Assembly: GCA_027625915.1 (NCBI GenBank)
Contig: JANTQA010000032.1
Coordinates: 992,001-1,056,000 of the forward strand
DNA from: Anaeramoeba flamelloides
Taxonomy: Eukaryota; Metamonada; Anaeramoebidae
DNA length: 64,000 bases
Direction of reading: 5' to 3'
Shown here in pieces: positions 12,114 to 37,084 of this stretch. Made by a program: the position numbers and the translations under genes. Positions within the stretch are counted from its first letter, which is position 1; each line of letters begins with the position of its first letter. Below the pieces are notes generated by a model. The model did not search any database. It worked only from the letters and a program-made list of their open reading frames with translations, and had not been told where the DNA came from.

Positions 12114-14079
12114 TCAATAATTGTTGAAATATTATGAGAAAAGCAAAATTTTGGTAAAATGGCCTAGATAAAATATTTGATAAATTTTAGGCTTATTCAA
12201 CCTTATTTTTAAAAATAAAATTTTTATTTGATCAAAAAAAAAAAGATCTTGAAAAAAAAAAAAAAAATGACAAATTTAATATTTATTAAAATAACAAAAA
12301 AGAAAGTTGGTTATTCAATTATACAAATAAAATATGGAAAAATTCCTTTTTTATGAATATTATACCAATGCATATTTAATCAATGATTATATCAAGAGTT
12401 TTATTATATTTTGCTTTGAAATGGCTGGTGGATTAAATATTTAGAAAGCAAACCATATCGACTTAAGATAATTTATCATTTATCAAGAATAAACAAACCA
12501 TAAACAAATACAAAATATTTCTGACTATTAGATAATCATATCTTAAAAATAATTTTTATTGTATTTTTTTTTTATTTATACATTATTATTTTTATTTTTT
12601 TTTTTTTCTAATTGAAATCGATGATATATTTTTTCAAATCATTACTATATTTTAAATATTTAAACATACATAAAAAATTAGTCTATTTATTAAATAAAAT
12701 TTAGAATGATTTAGATATTTAAAAGCGAGGATATGAACCATATTTATTTTTTTTATCTAGAAAATATTATTATCTAGTTAGAATATTAGTAAAAGAAGTT
12801 TGGTTCGTTACAAAACACTGATATTTACACTTGTTTTATTATTAAAAATAATTTGATTTTTATTAATTGAGAGAAAGTGACAATTAAAAAAAGTTATAAA
12901 AAAAGAGACAGAGAAAAAAGAAGATAATTTATTAAAATAATACGAATATTATTTATATGTAAAAATTAATAATTATTCTTGGGTATAGAGTTTTCTAAGA
13001 TTCGTGGGAATTGGTTAAAAAAAATATTTTTTTCTCAATTCTTCAGATCTTTAGGGAAACAGTCGTTATCTTTTTGTGAATTTGAGAAATAAAAAGAAAT
13101 CTTATTTAGAATTTTTATCTTGTACTCAAAATAAAAAATCATTGTTATGTTTTCTTGAGTTTTTATTTCTTTTTATTCCAAAAATCAATATATTTTCGAA
13201 ACAAAAACAAAAACCCTTGAAAATAATGTTTAAAAAATCCCTGGATACAAAAGAATATGATAAAAATCAAAGGTATTTATTAATAATTCTGAATTATCGG
13301 CATTCTAGTTCTTGAAGGAACTCTATTATACTCCAAGTACTTGTCGAAGCGTTCCTAGAATTCATTAAGGAATCAAAACTCAACAAACAATTTGATCTAA
13401 ATAATTTTTTTTTAAAGTGATTAAAATAAATTTCTTTTTCAAGAAACTGGTACAATTTATAGATTTCGATTATCACAGTTCAACTGGAACTGTGTTATTA
13501 AAAGTATTTATTTAACAAAACCTACGAATATTTACATAAAAATTGTAACATTAAGTGAAGAACCGATCTATTATTGAATACCAATTATATAATGAGAATC
13601 AAAAGTATATAATAATGAATCAAGAAAAAATAAATAAAAATCATTTATATATTGATTCTATCTGTAAAATTTAATATATTAAATTTTTTCGTGCTTGATT
13701 TTATTAGTTTTTCTAAAGGGAATAACTATTATTTGTAAAATTTTTGTATAACTATTTACTTCTAATTTCTCAAAATATTTCCCAAATCTGAATTTAAATT
13801 CATATTTTCATTTAATTTATCTAATTCTACATTTGGTATAGATAATATGATATTAAAAAATCTTCTTATGAAAAAACTATTTATTTGCGGTATTTTTTTA
13901 ATTTAAAAATTATTTATTTTTTATTTAAAGACAGTCAAATTACCAGTTTCTAAAGTATAAAACCTGTGTAAAAAATAAAATAGTGAATTTTTTTTCTTCT
14001 TGCTCTGAAAAAAGATCTAGTTAAGGGCATAATAGTATATCTTCTGTAAAAAATATTTTAGTAATTTTTTTAAATTATT

Positions 14080-14370
14080 AATAGAGTTGGTTTAAAGATT
14101 GTTATAATTTTAGGTAAAATTTTTTTTTTTTCTTAGTTTTTTTTTGATAATTTTGATTTTTGATAAAAATTTTCTCAGAAATTAAAACTATATTTTTAAG
14201 AAAATTTTTTTATTTATCTTTCATTTTTAGAATTTCTTTTTTCATAGTAGAACTTCCATAACTCGTATGGTATTTACTTATCCTGTACTCTCGGTTTCAT
14301 TGAAGTTTTACTAGTAGGCTTTCAAGAAAAAATAATCAAGGATTTTATATTGAAACACATGTTTTTCTCG
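14080..14370 (-). repeat. Family A, degraded copy
   Basis: Read on the reverse strand, the order of blocks (TGTTTCAATATAAAAT, a GGAAGTTCTA block, AAAGAAATTCTAAAAATG, then an AAATTTTTATCAAAA block) follows family A at 56580-56790. Identity is low. Confidence 0.45.
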
Positions 14371-14689
14371 TTTGAACGGATTATTTCAGCAATAGTAATT
14401 GGAAAACTTAAAATTATTAGAAATAATTATTAACTATTTTCAACAATAGTTTCTTATTCTTTTTGGGTTGAACTTTTTGTAATTATTATTTTTATTTCAG
14501 AAATTCAATCCTTTTACTTTAATATTTGTAAAAAATAATCTCTGGTTTGGCATATTTAGATACACATATTTGAAGAATTACAAATATGTGAAAAAAGATT
14601 TTATAAAATAATAATAAATAGGAATAGCAAGAGATACTGGAGAGGAACTTTTAATTTGAACCCACACAATCTAAAAAAATTACTAAACA

Positions 14690-15100
14690 AATGGTTTCAA
14701 TAATACTTTGATCAAATTTTGCATCATTCTTGATCTCAACAAATTTATTTGGAAATGTGATCTTTCGTGTTTGGTCTTCTAAAAAAAATTATTTTATATA
14801 TACATCTTTGCATGTCTATTTTTTGATTTACTGATTTATTTTTAATTTTGAGTATTCCCTAGATCCAAAACCTAATTTAATAAAACCAAAAATTTATATC
14901 AAAAAAAAAAATTTTCCAAAAATTAAAAAAATGAAAGATTCAACTCTCAATTACTTTAAATCTTTTTGAAACAAGAGAGTGAAAGATATTTTGGTTTCAA
15001 AGTTACAATATCCTCCTGGCACTCAAAAACTATTTTTTATTGTAAAGTTCTTACAATTAAAATTTTTAAAAAGTATAATGTACCAACTTCCTGAAGATAG
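14690..15100 (+). repeat. Dispersed repeat family C, copy 3
   Basis: The best-preserved C copy in the window, colinear with 8808-9215. Its first part (14725-14810) also matches the inverted copy at 7872-7972. It ends about 155 bp upstream of the ankyrin start, so it may contribute flanking or promoter sequence to that gene. That is inference. Confidence 0.75.
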
Positions 15101-15256
15101 GTCAGGTTTATTTCTCACGCCCCTCTATAAACTGAAAATTGTAGATTCCAAATGGTTCAAAAATGGACAATTTCTAAAAAGGAATTAAAACAATTAAATA
15201 AATCATTTTTTCTTGAATATTCAATTTTCAGCAACAAAAAACAAATAATCACTAAA

Positions 15257-15822
15257 ATGAGTAAAATGACCCCACTTCACCACGCTGCTAAAAGAGGAAC
15301 CGAGTCTTGGGTTCGTGAATTATTAAAAGAAGGTGTTGATGATATTAATGCCAAAGATAATTTTGGTTGGACTCCACTTCATTATGCTGCATCTGGTGGC
15401 CATCAAATGTGCTGTTGGTATATTCTTGACGCCGGTGCAGACATCGAAGCAAAGTTTGTTTATCTTTTAGTTTTTTTGCCTTCTTTTCTTCTTGTTTTTG
15501 TTTATTTATTTTTTTTTTTTCCTCTTTTCTTTTCTTTTTAATTTTTTTTTTAACTTTTAAATTATTTATTTTTTTGTTAATTCTCAAATTCAATTCTTAA
15601 ATTTTCAATTACAGAGATGACAGTGGAGATACTCCTCTTCATAAATCCGCATGGAAGGGACACCTCGATACTGTAAATCACCTTTTAGAATGGGGTGCAG
15701 ACAAAACCTCTAAAAATAATGAAGGAAAATATCCTCTCGATCTTGCCAGAGAAACCAAGATAGCAGTTGTATTACAACTTGATTTAAGTGAAGAAGGATC
15801 AGAAAATGAATTGTCTGATTAA
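15257..15822 (+). CDS. Small ankyrin-repeat protein (two exons)
   Basis: Exons 15257-15453 and 15615-15822 give 134 residues. The intron is 161 bp, starts GTTTGT, ends TTACAG and is phase 2; splicing restores the sequence GADIEAKDDSGDTPLH. Three ankyrin repeats can be seen, marked by MTPLHHAAKRG, WTPLHYAASGGH and DTPLHKSAWKGH. A degenerate fourth follows (YPLDLARET). The protein ends in a short acidic tail. I chose the ATG at 15257 because repeat 1 begins within three residues of it, although the frame is open upstream. Ankyrin repeats bind proteins; the target here cannot be told. Gankyrin-like proteins are longer (about 226 residues), so I do not assign that name. A candidate AATAAA lies about 40 bp after the stop. 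Confidence 0.9.
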
Positions 15823-16484
15823 GTTTGTCATCAAACTAGTATTCATTTGTCAGATCTTCATAAATAAATTTTTCAAAGTCTAACCGTATTTTCTTTTCTT
15901 TCTTTTTTTCTTTTTCTCTTTCTTTTTCTTTTTCTTTTTCTTTTTATTTTTCATTTTCTTTTTCTTTTTCTTTTTCTTTTTCTTTCTTTTAAAAACTAAT
16001 CCAAAATCTTTAAAACATACAGATACTTTTTTCATTGTCTTTCTTTTTTTTTGTGTGTCTGGTACAAAAAGATTAAACAACTTTTGAAAAAAACTTTTTT
16101 AATTTTTTATTTTGATTTTTCTTTTTTAATTTTTGTTTTGGTTTTTACAAAAACCAATTTCTTTAATTGGTATTTATATTGAATCCATTCACTTTTAAAT
16201 TCAATGGAAAATAGGAAAATATAAAAACAAAAAACACACAACAAGACTAATTTATTGTGTTTGAAAATAATTATCTTCTTGTTTCATAAATTTTGAATTA
16301 TTTTTTTTATATTATTTTAGGCTGGGCAATCGAAAGCACTTTGAAAAATCAAAGAAAATTTGTGACTTTCAAAAGTAAAGGAATGAAAAATAAAATTAAA
16401 CAAACCAACCCTCCACAATCAATAAAATATTTTCAAAAAAAAACAATTATAGTAGTGAAAAAATACCGAAAACTATTTTTAATT
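15823..16484. other. 3' flank with T-rich hexanucleotide repeat
   Basis: After the ankyrin stop there is a pyrimidine stretch (about 15885-15990) made largely of TTTTTC and TTTCTT units. It produces a spurious lysine-rich frame on the minus strand. The rest is AT-rich DNA with no gene. Confidence 0.7.
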
Positions 16485-16945
16485 GTTGATATTAGGAAAA
16501 TTGTTGTGTAATTGCAAATATTTTTAATCAAATCCCTTTTATAAATAAACAAATTTTTTTATAAACTCAGTAATAAACCACCTAAAGTGTATTAAAGTGT
16601 GTTCTCTAGAATACTCATGTAATTGTTTGATAGCCTAGGTAGATCAACTTTCTTAGAAAAAAAAATAGAGTTTTATAGAGGATTGTCAGAGTTTGGATAA
16701 TGATAATTTTTATTCTTGTTTTTTGATTGATTGATTGGTGTTTTGAACAAGTGTGATTTCATTAATCATTATTCTAATAAGTGGGTGAGTTACAATTGTA
16801 AAAAGTTTGATTCTTAAAATAAAAGGATTTGGTTTTAAATAAAAGATATTATAGATCAATTTTATTAATATTCACAATTAAAAACCTTGTCAGGGATTTT
16901 TTTCATTTACGGTATTTTTTTCACTAATATAAACCTTTTATAATT
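16485..16945 (+). repeat. Dispersed repeat family D, copy 1
   Basis: Aligns along at least 400 bp with 50664-51140. Shared blocks include ATATTAGGAAAATTGTTGT, TCTCTAGA.AATACTCA, TTAATTGTTTGATA-like, GATAATTTTTATTCTTGT, ACAAGTGTGATTTCAT and TTCTAATAAGTGGGTG. Both copies lie 400-660 bp downstream of a gene in the same direction. Superfamily unknown; no terminal inverted repeat was found by eye. Confidence 0.85.
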
Positions 16946-19900
16946 TTTTACTTTTTAATAACTTCACTTATAATAAAGATTGTTGACTAATAAGATATTT
17001 GATCAAAAATTATTTTTAAGGATATTTTTGACGTTTTAATTTGAAAAGTTAATTATATAATAAGGTTTTTTTTTTTTAATTTGATAGTAGAAATTTTGAA
17101 TATTTTTTTTATCCCAGTTAAGAATTTATTTTGTTGTATTTCAAAAACATTTTGTTTCAATAAATTATTCTTTAATGGTCGCATCATTGTGTTTAAAAAA
17201 ATAATTTGTAATTGAAAAAAAAAATTTGAAATTTATATAAGGGTTGAATACCAATTATCAACCAACCAAATAGCATGTGTACTAAGCGATCGATTTCTAA
17301 AAAATAATAATCACAAAAAAAACATTTTTAGTAAAAAGATTCTAAAGAGACCCACTTAATTTCCTATTAGAATTGCAGTGAATAATAAATTTGAATACAA
17401 CTATCTTGTTACCAAGTGTAACTCTTTAGTACTTTTTGAGATCCCCGTGATTTGTTTTTTCATTTTTTTCATTTCTAAAATAGAGTTTGTTTTAACCTGC
17501 AAGAATATTACAAAGTACTTACTCTATCAAATACAAAGTGATAAAAAATAACCACAACAATTGAAAATTGGATTAAATTGATTTGGTACTTTAAGAAAAA
17601 AAATTATTCTAAGTTGAAGAAATATAAACATTTCGAAATTAAAAACAAGAAATAATTAATTTTTATTTATTTTATAATTTAATTTTTTTCTTTGAGAAAC
17701 TTTGAAAATTTTTTGATGCTATTTTAAATTTTGTTATTCAAGAGCAGATGAATGTTTTTCCTTTGTTGTTTGTATTTTTTATATACGATTGCATCTGAAA
17801 TTTTATTTGTTTGTGATTTTTTTGAGAGTCACAACCTTTGTTTTTTTTATTTTTTTATTTTAAATTATTTTGTTAGTTGAGGATAATTTTTTTTTAATTG
17901 TAAACTGAGAGATCCTGTGATTTTTTTTTAGTTAATTTATTTTTTTTGTAATTTAAATCTAATTTTTTTTTTGTTATTTGAATTTTACAAAACAAAAAGA
18001 AATTCAATTTCGCAATACTATTTTATGTTAATATGTCACCACTAGAGAAAAGACAAAATATAATCTAAGTGACCAGACACATAATATCAAAAGTAATTAA
18101 TTATTCTCGGATAAAATATTTATTCAGTATTAAATGTTGTTAAAGAAAGGACATGGACCCCTTAAATATTAAAATCAAGAATCGTAAAAAATTTTTACTT
18201 TTAAATTTGAAAAAAATCTTTTTGTAAAAATAAAATCTTTAACCTATAACTCTCTAATAACTTTAAAAATATTTTTTAACGAAATAAAATTTATTAAAAA
18301 ATAATTTTTATTATATCTACTGTTATTAAAGAGTAAAAAATTAGTGGATGTTTAACTTGTTTTTTTTTTTTTTTTATTTTTTAGAATATAATTTTAATAT
18401 ACATGATTTGTATATTTTTTTTTCTTACATTTGAATCTTTTAGATATTTAGTACATCAAATCTAATTAGGATTTATCTAATTAAAAAATGTTGATATGTG
18501 TAAAAGGCATCTATTGGAAGTTATATTAATCAAAAAATGTCGGGGGATCCACTTATCAATTGAAATAGTCATTTCTTATTTACAAAATTTTTGAAAAAAA
18601 AAAAAATAAATAGTTTTAAAAGCTCCAAATAAAACCAAGCCCAAATTAAAAATTTTATTTCACAACCCTAAAAACAAATTTTTCTTATTAAATAGCTTCC
18701 AATATATTAGTTTAATATTCAAAAATTCCGATTTTAGAAAAACAAAACAAATTTTATTTTTTTTTGAACAAACATGAAAATTCTAACAGATAAGAAGATT
18801 GATCAACTAAGAACAAAAATAAAATGAATTTTCAATCAATAAAACATAAACCTTTTTTTCTTTCTTTGGGTATTCTAAAATAAAACAATCTAGAAAGTTT
18901 TTAAAAAAAAATTGAAATACTCTTTAATTGATTCAAATTTATTTTTCCAAAACAAAAATAATGACAAAATTGAAAAAGTTTGTTAATAGTCGTACATTTG
19001 TCTAAATATAAAAAACAACCTAGTTTTTTCAAAATTAAATTTGATCATTAGTTATTTTCAAAAATATTAAAAGTATGTTAGATTAAAAAAAATATTTCTA
19101 ATCCATTCTGAATTTGAACAATATTTTTAAAGTATCTCATTTTTTTTTATATTATTCAGGAGGAATTTATTTTGTTTTTAAAAAATAGTATTTTGATAAC
19201 CAATTTTTTAGGATCAGAAATTATTAACGTATAAACATACACAATAAGTGTCCAAATATTTAGAATTTAATTTAATTTCCAAACTGAATTTAAATCCTAA
19301 ACAATAATTACCGAAAAAAAATAACTTTTCTTATCTCAAAAAGTATATTTTGACAAGAAAAAAAAAAATTAAATCTCAAATCTTTTTGGTAAAAAATCAT
19401 GAATTGAAATTTATTTTTAACTTACAAGAAAAAATGATCTTTTCACATTCTTAACTCTATGCATGTGTTTTGATATATCAATTCTCTAAACTTTCATTTC
19501 ATATAAATTATAATTCTTGAATGATATATAATTTTTAAAAATAATTAAAAAACTCACTCAAGGTAATTACCAAGTTTTACAGTTCTAAATACCCCTTTTA
19601 CAATCCTTAGTCACAAACATTTAGGAATTAATTGTTCAACCTATTTGGGGATTACTTTCTTCAACCTACAGTAATTGTTTCGATTATCAGATTGATATAA
19701 ATTAAAACGAGAAAAATCAAAAATTTTTTTTTTTCAAAACTATGAAGAATTGTCTTTATGATCGAATTGTCCAATAATATCACCCCTTTAAAAAGATTTT
19801 AAAATTTGAAATATAATAACACTCAACTCAAATTAATTTCCAAAATCAGTCAAATTTTCAAAAGAAAAAATCGAATCTGTGAATAATATAAAACATTTAA

Positions 19901-20622
19901 TCGGTCGACCTCGATTTTTTTTGTCAATTCTTTAATAATGAATCAATTTTGATAAAATTTTATATTTGATTTTATTATCGACAAATACTACTTAAATTAT
20001 AAGAAGAAAAATTCCAGATCTGTCAGTTCTTCAAAATATTAAATAAAGATGTTTTATTGTAAAAATAATCCCAATCTCAGATAATATCCAATAATAAGTA
20101 TTCTTAGATATCTGAAATAATTCTTTTTTATCTACTAATTCAATTTCATCAAGGTAGAATTCATTTTGAGTCTTTTATTTGACTCTATTTTAATTTTTAA
20201 ATTTATTTGTCAAAATAAAAACTTTTTAAAAATCAAAAGTAATTTTTGACAAAGATAAAAATAGACAAAGAAAATAATTTTTCAAAGTGAGAAAATAATA
20301 TTGTCTCCAAAACTCACACCCAACAACAACTATAACAACATACCTCTTTAAACATTGCCTTCTTTTTGAAATATTTCCAAGATAAGAGGAATTATTACCT
20401 AATGAAGAAACACTAAAAATTGAAAAATAGAGAACAACATTTTGAGGTAAAAAAAACTTTCCTTATTTTAATGATCAGAACTTTAAAGAGAAGAAACCCA
20501 CACAACCATTCCTTTCTTTATAAAAATAACAAATTAAAACCAAATAGAGGAAAAATAAAACTCAAATTTTTCATCGAGGTCGTTTCAATCATTTTTTCAA
20601 GTTTGCCTCTCAGAGATCCCTT
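16946..20622. other. Intergenic region, no gene seen
   Basis: This is about 3.7 kb of AT-rich DNA with many A and T runs and short chance frames. I recognise no repeat copy, RNA gene or coding exon. Promoter sequence for the ubiquitin hydrolase presumably lies in its last part, but no specific element stands out. Confidence 0.55.
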
Positions 20623-32702
<12,080 letters not shown>

Positions 32703-35161
32703 TTTGGGCTATATATATATATATACATATACCCCTTGTAAAATCAAATAATACTAATTATATATGAAATATAATTTGTAATTTGAATTGTTATAAGAAG
32801 ATTCTAATATATAGAATTTATAAATAATTTTCTTCAAAAGAAAATTTTATAATTAAAAATTGTATAGAACACAATAAAAAATATCTAACAAATATTTTTC
32901 AACATTTTAAAAATTTTTCTAGGTTTTTCTTGTGATTTTATTATTTTTTAATCGAAATCTTGTCAAACAAAATTTTTTTTTTTGAAAATTTTTTCAAAAA
33001 ATTTTTGTCTATAAACACCAAAAAATTCCTAGTTTTACTGATTAAAACAAATCATTTTTTACTGGAAAAAAAAATATTTGATACATAACAACCCAAAATA
33101 ATCAAAATTTTTTTTAATAATTAATTCATTTCACAAGATATTTTTATATCACATAGAAAATTTGTTTTATCTGTTGATTATCATTCAACGGCAATATATA
33201 TTTTTGATTATAAATCATTTTAAAAAAATATATAAATTAAACATTAAAAAAAATATAATATTTTTTTTCATTGTAAATGTTTACAGTTTTTATCAACAGA
33301 TAATTTTTTCAAAATTTAAATTATTTGGCCAACAGATCGATCAAGATTAACAATTGATTTTTTTTTTTGAATTTAATATTAATAATTTTTGACTTTTTAA
33401 AATCAAGATATAAAATAAACTATATTATTGAATAAGGGAGCATAGATCAAGATTTAATTTCCAATATCTCTATTAATTTAGATTGAAAAATAAAAATTTC
33501 AAAGATTTTTTAAATTTTTTACTTATAATAAAAAACATTTATAAAAAATTTTCTTGATTTCGAATATTATTTAATTTTATTTGAATAATATTTACAAGTT
33601 AATTTATATTTTCTAAATTTCAAGTAAATTACTCAATATTATATAGAATTTTTTATTCATAGAATTTGAAATGAGATGGAAGTAGATACATTTTACTATT
33701 CTAAAACTTTTTTATTCTGACAACACTACTGAAAAAGATTATTTGAGTGTCATGGAGTATTGAAAGTTTGAAACCAAAAGAACATTTGTTGAAATATCTG
33801 TGAAAATAACAGAAAGAAAGTAATTCAAAGTTTAATCTATAAATTCTTAAATTTTTTCCAGAATTTTTTGATTAAATTTAGGTTTTTTTAAAATTATATT
33901 CTAAATGAAGTAAGGTTTTTACAATCAGTTTCACTTTTAAGACACAAAATTTGAATGAAAATTAAGGCATAAAAAAATTCAAATAAAAGTATAAAATCTG
34001 ATTCTAGTAAAATAATTAGTAAAAAAAAATCCAAAAAATGTACAATAATTTGAGATTTTTTTCAGTCTAAAATTTACTTGAAAGTTTGAGTCTTAAAAGT
34101 GGAACTGACTATATATATATATATATAAATATAAATATAAATGCCCTGGGAATTTTTTCATCGGTAAAAAGATAAATCTAAGGAAACATTTCCAACACAA
34201 ACAGTGGATTTTGGATTTTTTTTTTTTTTCAACAAGTCGACTAATATATTTTTGTATTTTTTTCGAAGCAATTTTTGGATATTTTATTGGTTATTAAGAA
34301 AAGTATAGATTATGAATATAATTAAAGATCAAATTTAATTTTAAATTTGATTTAAATATCAATTTTTACAGTTTTCTTCCTCTTTTTTAATATTTTGATA
34401 GATTTCTGATTTCAGATTTTTTTAAAATTTTCCCTAATGATTCTTTTATCATTAAACCTTATTTCTTATTTATTACGTGATTTTTTTAGAGTGCACAATA
34501 ATATATTTAATCAATCTTACATAGACAATTTTAATCAAGAATGCTATTATTTCAACAGCCACACGAAAAGAAATTTTTTTTTGATAAATACATCATTCTT
34601 ACACAAAGTGATATCTATATTTTGAAAGAAAAAAAATCAAAGAACTTAAAAGATCATTCATTCCTATCATTGAAAAGTAAGACATTAATATCTATTGAAG
34701 TGAAAAAGTTAATATTCATAAATTTTTGATTTTAATTACAAGAGACACATCAATTACTTTGATGTTTTTCTTATTTGTAATGTAGTTAGATCAGGTGTAT
34801 CAAAAAAATTTTTTAAACTTTGAGATTATTGTAAATTTGTACTTTTTATGTTTGAAATTAAATGAATATTCTATGAAGAGTTTTAATAGGGACAAAATAG
34901 TATTTTTTTATACTTTTTAAAATGCAATTTTCAACCAGCAATACTTGTTTAACATCTAAAAGCAAAATTTATTACATTTTTTTTTTTTGTTGAAAAGCCA
35001 GGAATATTTGGCTTGAATGAATACCTTAAAGTTTTTAATCCATGAAAAAAAATAATCTCAAGTGAAAAAATTGGATTCAATTTTTATAAATCCTTTATAA
35101 AATTAAAAAAATTAATTTAAATGTATTTTTATTGTAATCAAATTTTTTTTTTTTTTTTTAA
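32703..35161. other. Intergenic region between convergent genes
   Basis: The USP gene (+) and the winged-helix-like gene (-) converge on this stretch. It starts with a short TA run just after the USP stop. It holds one family B hairpin (33924-34110) and otherwise AT-rich DNA. The open frames at 33162, 34437 and 34541 look like chance frames. Confidence 0.55.
33924..34110. repeat. Hairpin MITE family B, copy 3
   Basis: It begins TCAGTTTCACTTTTAAGACA and ends TCTTAAAAGTGGAACTGACT, so its ends are inverted repeats. A TA-rich run follows directly. The central part shares the TGATTCTAGTAAAATAAT block with copy 2. Confidence 0.85.
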
Positions 35162-36580
35162 TTAATTGTTTGTTTCATTATTTGGCTTTTTTGAATTACA
35201 ATCTTGTGACTTTTTATTTTTTGTTAAATGTTTAATTGAATTTTCAATTGAGGTGATTTTTTGTTCCTGTGCACTTATAATTTGAAATGCTTTTACAATA
35301 AGAAGTTTAATCATCTCGTTGCGGTTTGATATTTCATTGAATTCAGATTTTATTTGGGAGAATGCTGATCCGTCTTGTTGTGAATAATATTCTTGTAGTT
35401 GATCTAAATCCAAATTTGAGATATTACCCTGATTATTCTTACTATTTTTATTATTATTATTTTGTCTCTTTCTTTGGTTGCTTCTTTGGTTTCTGTAATT
35501 ACTGTTTCGATAATTATTATTTCTGTTATTATTGTTTCTATAATTATTGTTTCTGTTATTATTGTTTCCATATTTATTATTACCATTCCTTTGGTTTTGT
35601 CTATTAAATTGGTTATTTCGGTAATTGGGGTTATTTCTTCGTCTCTGTGGGGTGGGGTGCATCACACCCCATTTAATTTTTTTTTTTGATTTTTCCCATT
35701 TAACTTTCTCGATTCTTTGGATTTCCTTTTTTCTTTTCTCTGTTAAAATTATTTTTGTTTTCAAAAATTTAATCCTTCCATAGGCAAATTGATAAAAAAA
35801 ATCTGAAAAGGTTGGCCAAATAGACAGTATTTTTTCAATTACCCATTCTTCCTCTCTTCTAATCTGGAGACAATTCTCAAAATCTTGAATGTCAAAAGAG
35901 CCTTCCAAATATAAAATTGCTTCGATAAACTCTATTAATTCAACATGGTTGCGGAATGATTTAGATTTGACCCATAAATGGAATTTCTGTGTTTTAGATT
36001 TTGGGTCGAATTTAAGATTATTGACCCTCTCACCCCTTTGGTTGTTTGATTCAATTTGCTTTCTTTCTGAAATTTTATTGTTTACTTTTTGTTCGTTTTG
36101 TCCTTTTCCTTTTTCTTTTTCTTTTTCTTGACGTTTTTCTTTTTCTTGTTGTTTTTCTTTTTCTTGTTGTTTTTCTTTTTTTTGGTCTTTTTTGTTTTCT
36201 TTTTCTTTTGATTTTTCAAGAGAGAAATCTTGTTTTTTGTTTTGTTCAGGTAAGGTTGTAAGTTTTTGATCTTTTTTTATTTCTTTTGATTCTTGTATCA
36301 ATAGGGGATTATTTTGATCTAATTGAACCCAGACCTGGAGCGAATTTCGTACGTCAATCATAAAAAAAGGGTGCTGAGATAGGTATGATCGTAGTGATCC
36401 AAATTTCTCGTCAATAACCCCAATAATTTCGTTCCCAAACTCTTGTTTAATGATTGTTTCTAAATGGATCAAACGGATTGAAGACAATTTCTTTAATACT
36501 CTTACAAGAGTAGAAGGAAGAAGTTTTAAGATCTCACTTTTATTTTTTTTGTTATTATTATTCTTGTTATTTTTATTCAT
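35162..36580 (-). CDS. Basic Asn/Arg-rich protein with two winged-helix-like blocks
   Basis: A single exon of 472 residues with an ATG at 36580 and a TAA stop. Order: an Asn/Lys start; a first helical block (about 17-88) with a leucine pattern ending in FGSLRSYLSQHPFFMI, reminiscent of LOTUS or other winged-helix folds; a charged linker rich in EKEKQQ (about 95-175); a second block (about 200-280, WVKSKSFRNHVELIEFIEAI) whose layout resembles the first (helices, then a short F.YGRIKF strand); an Arg/Asn/Tyr-rich stretch (about 305-375) of the kind found in RNA-binding proteins; and a C-terminal helix. I do not recognise the family. Function as a nucleic-acid-binding protein is inferred from charge and layout only. 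The Arg/Asn stretch consists of short degenerate repeats. Confidence 0.85.
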   Translation of the reverse strand: MNKNNKNNNNKKNKSEILKLLPSTLVRVLKKLSSIRLIHLETIIKQEFGNEIIGVIDEKFGSLRSYLSQHPFFMIDVRNSLQVWVQLDQNNPLLIQESKEIKKDQKLTTLPEQNKKQDFSLEKSKEKENKKDQKKEKQQEKEKQQEKEKRQEKEKEKGKGQNEQKVNNKISERKQIESNNQRGERVNNLKFDPKSKTQKFHLWVKSKSFRNHVELIEFIEAILYLEGSFDIQDFENCLQIRREEEWVIEKILSIWPTFSDFFYQFAYGRIKFLKTKIILTEKRKKEIQRIEKVKWEKSKKKIKWGVMHPTPQRRRNNPNYRNNQFNRQNQRNGNNKYGNNNNRNNNYRNNNNRNNNYRNSNYRNQRSNQRKRQNNNNKNSKNNQGNISNLDLDQLQEYYSQQDGSAFSQIKSEFNEISNRNEMIKLLIVKAFQIISAQEQKITSIENSIKHLTKNKKSQDCNSKKPNNETNN

Positions 36581-37084
36581 TTAAAATAGGAATTGTAGAT
36601 TAAGAATTAAATGTGAAAAAATAAAATTTTTTTTTGTTCTTTTTTCAAAGTAAATTGTTAATTGTTTGTTTAGATTTGGATATGTCATTATGGAGAATTT
36701 AAAAGAGAGTCAATTTTAGAAGAGTGACTCATTAATTAGTTTAAAAATATTGTTTTTGTTAATATTTGTAGTTAAAAAGATCCTATTAAGATTTTAAAAA
36801 ACTGTGTTTCCAAATTAAGCTTGTGCGATTTTTTTCTTCTTCTTTTTTAAAAATAACTTTTAATTCAGTATTTCATTGTATTCCAAAGATGAAATCAATT
36901 TTGAAGGTAAAAACATTGACATTTTTACTAAAGCTCAAAGTATGAAAGGAATTGAATTTGTAAAAAAGTTTTGAGTAATTATCGGATTTTTTAATATTTG
37001 TTGTTATTTTTAAGGACCTTACCACTTACAATTAATATACCCAATACTCAAGAAGTTACTTACCTTCAAAAATATTGTAGTCAA

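Larger units (their letters stand above)
10133..15256. other. Intergenic region, no gene seen
   Basis: This is very AT-rich DNA between the rhomboid start and the ankyrin gene. It contains one family B hairpin (11915-12113), a degraded minus-strand family A copy (14080-14370) and a family C copy (14690-15100) ending about 155 bp before the ankyrin ATG. A small GC-paired stem sits at 10500-10519. Open frames such as 11146-11346 and 13076-13315 look like chance frames. Confidence 0.5.

Noticed and set aside
15880-16080. Minus-strand poly-Lys frame
   Set aside because: It is a translation of the T-rich hexanucleotide repeat after the ankyrin gene.
35362-36261. Plus-strand Tyr/Phe/Leu-rich frames
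   Set aside because: They are antisense shadows of the Asn/Arg-rich and Lys/Glu-rich parts of the minus-strand gene.
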